In this document: in pieces, positions 60,401 to 64,000 of the stretch
Numbering within the stretch: position 1 is the first letter of the stretch
Layout of the letters: every line of letters starts with the position of its first letter
NCBI RefSeq assembly: GCF_028453695.1
Contig: NC_135782.1
Coordinates: 16,920,190-16,984,189, forward strand
From: Augochlora pura
Taxonomy: Eukaryota > Arthropoda > Insecta > Hymenoptera > Halictidae
Direction: 5' to 3'
DNA length: 64,000 nt
The notes under the pieces: model-generated
The model's database searches: none
What the model saw: only the letters and a program-made list of their open reading frames with translations
What the model was told of the DNA's origin: nothing
Translations under genes and position numbers: made by a program

Positions 60401-61520
60401 CCCCTCCGGATCAAGAGCGAAAGAAAAAGACGGCTGCCCTAATCTCGTGCCACAGGAGCTCGGAATCGAAGTTCCTCGGGACACAGTCCGAAGTTTCACG
60501 TGCCGTTGGAGATGGACGCCCGATAAAATCCGTGCAGCCTTGGCGCCGTAACCCTAATCGTTTTCGCCCGGGCCAGATTAACACATCGGCCGCGGCGTTC
60601 GGGGCACAAAGGATTGATTCGAGATTGCTGAATCCACTATTAATCAGCGGGTTCGGCCGCGATAGTTTGAAGGGAAGATAACTAGTTCGCTAATTGCCAT
60701 GCGAGTCGATAGCTCGCGGGTTCCAGGAGGGAGGGAGGGGGTCAGGGCACGCGTTTCAAAGTGGCGCCGTGATTGTAAGGCGTCGAGGTAATCTTCGGCT
60801 AACAACCCATTCACCGGGTCACTTCGTCGGCGAACCGGGGTCTTCTCTCTCTCCAGTACCATCGAGCAGCAGCCAGCCGGGGTTCACGGCAACAGCAATT
60901 ACCGATCGCTCGATTGCTGTTTGCTTCGCCAACATCGCGATAGCCTTATTTACCTTCTTCCCAAGCCACTGGCGATTTTCTTCCCGCGGGGGGGGGGGGC
61001 TAAGGAGGCGCTCCCTCCCCACCTCCCCGGCGCTCTTCTTTTATCTTGTAACCGGAACATTCGAATTCCGCGGCGCGACGATATTAGAATTAAACGGGGC
61101 CGAGGTCTCCCGCTGATAAGGAAGCCACGGTGTTCTCCGCTCGTGACCTCGTTGGATCCACGAGCCGCGAAGGTTACGCCCGTTCGAGGACCGTTTACCG
61201 GAGGAACCTTCGGCTCCGTGGATGGTACGGGCGATCTTTATCGCGGCGGCGGTCTTCGATGAACCATTGTCATGCGAGGCCGGGGCTCGGTGATAACCCT
61301 AAAGTGCGGGAGGATAGTCTGCCGTGTCCTCTCGCCGATTACCGTTCCCTCGAACTGCATACGAATATGTCTAATAGGGTCTAACTATGATATTTTATTG
61401 TTTAGGTTAATGTCTTCGATTTTAAGGGTACTGAAATATGTTGTACAGCGTGCAATTTTAAACAACTTTCGTCTTTGCGCGAGATTTATATCTGCTACAG
61501 TTTCCGAGATATTTGTGGAA
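60401..61520. other. CpG-rich non-coding sequence, possible eroded foldback half
   Basis: A G12 run at 60988-60999 is followed by CCTCCC-rich sequence. At about 61450-61515, AAACAACTTTCGTCTTTGCG, TCTGCTACAGTTTCCGAGAT and ATTTGTGG loosely resemble a foldback arm, too weakly to call. Frames of 67-140 codons overlap on both strands. Confidence 0.45.
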
Positions 61521-61965
61521 AACTGTGGACCTAGCCCAGACCTAACGTAGGCCTAACTTAGACCTAATCTTTGCTTGCTCCAAATTTATAATTTTTTTAA
61601 AGCTTGTTATTTTCTCGAAGCTTTGGAAGCATTAAGTTTTGGTTAGGTCCAATTATAACCTAGCTTTGACCTAACTTAATCCTAACTTGGACTTAACCCT
61701 CGCTTGATCCAAATTTAGCCTATAGTTAGAACAATTATGAGATTACAATTTTCTTAAAGCTTGTCATTTTCTTGAAGCTTTGGTAGCATTAACTGTAGGT
61801 TAGGCCCAATTATAACCTAGCCCTGACCTAACATAGTCCTAACTTAAACTTAATTCTCGCTGTAGTTCGAACAATTGTGAGATTATAATTTTCTTAAAGC
61901 TTGTCATTTCTTTGAAACTTTGGAAACATTAAGTATAGGTTAGGTCCAGATTAGGTCTGTATCAG
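61521..61965. repeat. CCTAAC-type array with ~140-157-bp higher-order units
   Basis: AAAGCTTGT starts at 61599, 61756 and 61896 (spacing 157 and 140). Each is followed by CTTGAAGCTTTGG.AGCATTAA, GGTTAGG.CCAATTATAACC, TAGC..TGACCTAAC and CTCGCTTGATCC in part. It does not show the G-left, C-right pattern; the right edge is instead G-leaning. Confidence 0.9.
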
Positions 61966-62640
61966 ACTGGCAGCAGTTATTATTGGATCGGCCGGCTCCG
62001 CCGTCGGTAAAAATCGATATTCGAGAGCGAGGCGACGGGACACCGCGAGAGCCACTTCGACATTAACATCCGCGTACTGAATCGATTACCCGGCGTTCGA
62101 TTGTGGAGAGAGCCCCAGTGACAAAGAAATCTGCTTTGAAATTGTACCGTTTGAGATAGTACGGCGACCGAGCGCCGCGTAGTCGACGGGCGCCGCATTT
62201 TTTCCAATCGAGCCACCGTCAATTGTGGGCACTGTTACGATATTGCGCTGTCGGACTTGGGTATTAAGGCAGTAGATTCATTGTTGCTTGGCTGCAATAG
62301 GGCTCGTCGACGTCATTGTTACACACGCGCCCGTGATTGGCACCGCGCTTTGTTGGATACACGATTAATCCGTTGTTACGTTTGATTATCTGCACATTTG
62401 CGAAAACGATGTATTAGCGCTCTAATTATCGAGATTATACGCGGCGATGCTGTGCGATGTCAAGTATGTTGTTTAATGTAAACGCGCGCGCGCGGTACGT
62501 TTTAGATACGATTTTATCTACGGGCGAGTTTACACGGGCTAATGATCAGGCTTGCTGACAGGTGATTATATGGTGCGTAGGAGGATTAATTCGATTTCCG
62601 AAAATCGACTGCGAATAGAATATGTGAAAGCGCTAGATTT
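61966..62640. other. CpG-rich non-coding sequence
   Basis: An 80-codon minus frame (61980-62222) has no domain; a CGCGCGCG run lies near 62485. No gene supported. Confidence 0.5.
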
Positions 62641-63360
62641 CAGTGTGGGTGCTGAATATGATGTATTCGTTGGATTTATTTTTCTTTTGGGAAACGAATA
62701 TGGTCTGCGAAAGGGTATCTTTTATTCGTGAAAATGTGTTATGGATTTAATATTACATCGTATAATACTCGATATTAAATACTGACTATTATATCAAATT
62801 ATATTCAATATTGAATAGTGAATAGTATATCATATAATTCTAAATATTAAATACTGAATATTATATCGTATAATATTCAATATTGAATACTGAATATTAT
62901 ATCATATAATATTCAATATTGCATACTGAATATTACATCACATCATTCTAAATATTGGATACTGAATATTATATCATATCATACTGAATATTGGATACTG
63001 AATATTATATCACATCATATTCAATATTGAATGCTGAATATTATATTATGTAATATTCAATATTGTATACTGAATTGTATATCATATAATATTCAATATT
63101 GAATACTGAATATTACATCACATAATATTCAATATGGCATACTGAATAGTATGTGATATAATATTGAATATTGAATACTTTATATTACATGATAATATTG
63201 AATATTGAATACTTTATATTACATGATAATATTGAATATTGAATACTATATATTACATGATAATATTGAATATTGAATACTGAATATCCATTACATCAAG
63301 ATATTAAATATTCAATATTACATCACACATAAAACACGATCTACAATAAAATTATATTCT
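62641..63360. repeat. AT-rich minisatellite 2 (36-bp unit)
   Basis: ATACTGAATA starts at 62851, 62887 and 62923 (period 36); the unit is AATATTGAATACTGAATATT plus ATATCATATAATATTC. Right-hand copies switch to a ~34-bp variant with TTTATATTACATGATAATAT. 62641-62760 has about 30 G and 11 C; 63301-63360 has 1 G and 10 C. Confidence 0.93.
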
Positions 63361-64000
63361 TGTACCACCATCCGACTGTGATCAACAAGAACATTAGCAC
63401 AAAATACATACAATTTATTTAAAAAAATCCTGCCCCCGTAACCGGTGTCGTACAGGGGACCAAATTTTCCGGAACCACGTCGACGATCACCGTTTAACCG
63501 TAATTTCTCCGGCAGAGAGCAGTCCAGGAGGGTGTGACTTCGCATAAACAACCGCAATCTGATTATCTGGCGCGGGCGGGCCTCTTTCCCGTGGAGCGCG
63601 CTTAGTATCCGAAGGAGCTTCGCAGAGACGCGGCCGTGATATCAACTCCCGCCTCTCTGCTCTCTTCTTTACGACGCCGGCGGAGTGTATTACCAATTTG
63701 CGTAACAAGAACCACCGGGCGGCACGGGCCGCGGCGGTAGCTCGATTATAGATCGGCTACCCGACCTAAAACGTATCGCCGTAAGTTTTGCGAACTCCTG
63801 ACGCGCGTAACTTGGCTCTTTAGTTGCCCTCGCCCCCGCGGTCCGCCACCCCCGCTCGGCCATCATTCAGCGTCTCGTCCCGGCTGCTCTCTCTCTGCCT
63901 AGCTCTCTCCAACCGGCGCGCTGTTTCTTGCGACGCCCAGCTTCCACCCCGGGCGAAAAACGAACCACCCGTAAATACCGGAAGGAAGCAGTCGGACCGA
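63361..64000. other. CpG-rich non-coding sequence at the window edge
   Basis: GC-rich with CT runs near 63885-63910. Minus frames of 73-79 codons have no domain. A transcription start or exon could lie just beyond the window; nothing here proves it. Confidence 0.45.

Noticed and set aside
61440..61515. Eighth foldback arm
   Set aside because: Only loose similarity to the arm words and no partner arm.
63820..64000. Possible promoter or 5' untranslated exon (CT-rich, CATTCAGCG initiator-like word)
   Set aside because: Short initiator words are common by chance; no TATA box, downstream element or following coding exon is visible within the window.

Overview
This window looks like non-coding DNA from an insect nuclear genome, and I find no gene in it that I can defend. 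Evidence for a eukaryote: reading frames outside repeats stay short and unconserved in look, there is a 500-base run of N typical of scaffold assembly, many mini- and microsatellites, and small non-autonomous DNA elements with TTAA or foldback ends. The taxon is inferred: the mix of CpG-rich blocks, AT-rich blocks, CCTAAC-rich arrays and foldback elements resembles bees, ants or wasps (Hymenoptera), but no gene confirms it. The window could be a long intron or an intergenic desert.

Layout. 1-7.6 kb: a 118-bp duplication, two arrays of a 57-bp minisatellite (family A), two blocks with sharply switching G/C skew, and a 33-bp array. 8-14.6 kb: foldback element, 10-bp array, piggyBac-like MITE, long pyrimidine and purine tracts, 28-bp array. 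17-30 kb: 52-bp array, second foldback element, 41-bp KpnI-site array with 160-bp higher-order units, a (TATAG)n block, two family A arrays in the opposite orientation, first copy of a complex ~350-bp repeat, a half foldback element, a 30-bp array. 32-39 kb: second, inverted copy of the ~350-bp repeat, two copies of a 165-bp inverted-repeat element, a CCTAAC-type array. 41-46.5 kb: two collinear arrays of one family. 43-57 kb: four foldback elements, a 39-bp array running into the assembly gap, a 1-kb pyrimidine tract. 57.9-63.4 kb: 23-bp, 32-bp and AT-rich arrays.

The most unusual signal is compositional. Many arrays, and some blocks without visible repeats, begin G-rich/C-poor and end C-rich/G-poor on the given strand. 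This pattern reads the same on the complementary strand, so each block is a compositional dyad. The same G-to-C order is seen with unrelated repeat units and with inverted copies of one unit. I offer strand-specific cytosine loss around recurrent breaks or fold-back repair as an inference; a skew profile would test it.

No genes can be said to work together here. The content is repeat biology: array birth, higher-order amplification, inversion and small-transposon insertion.
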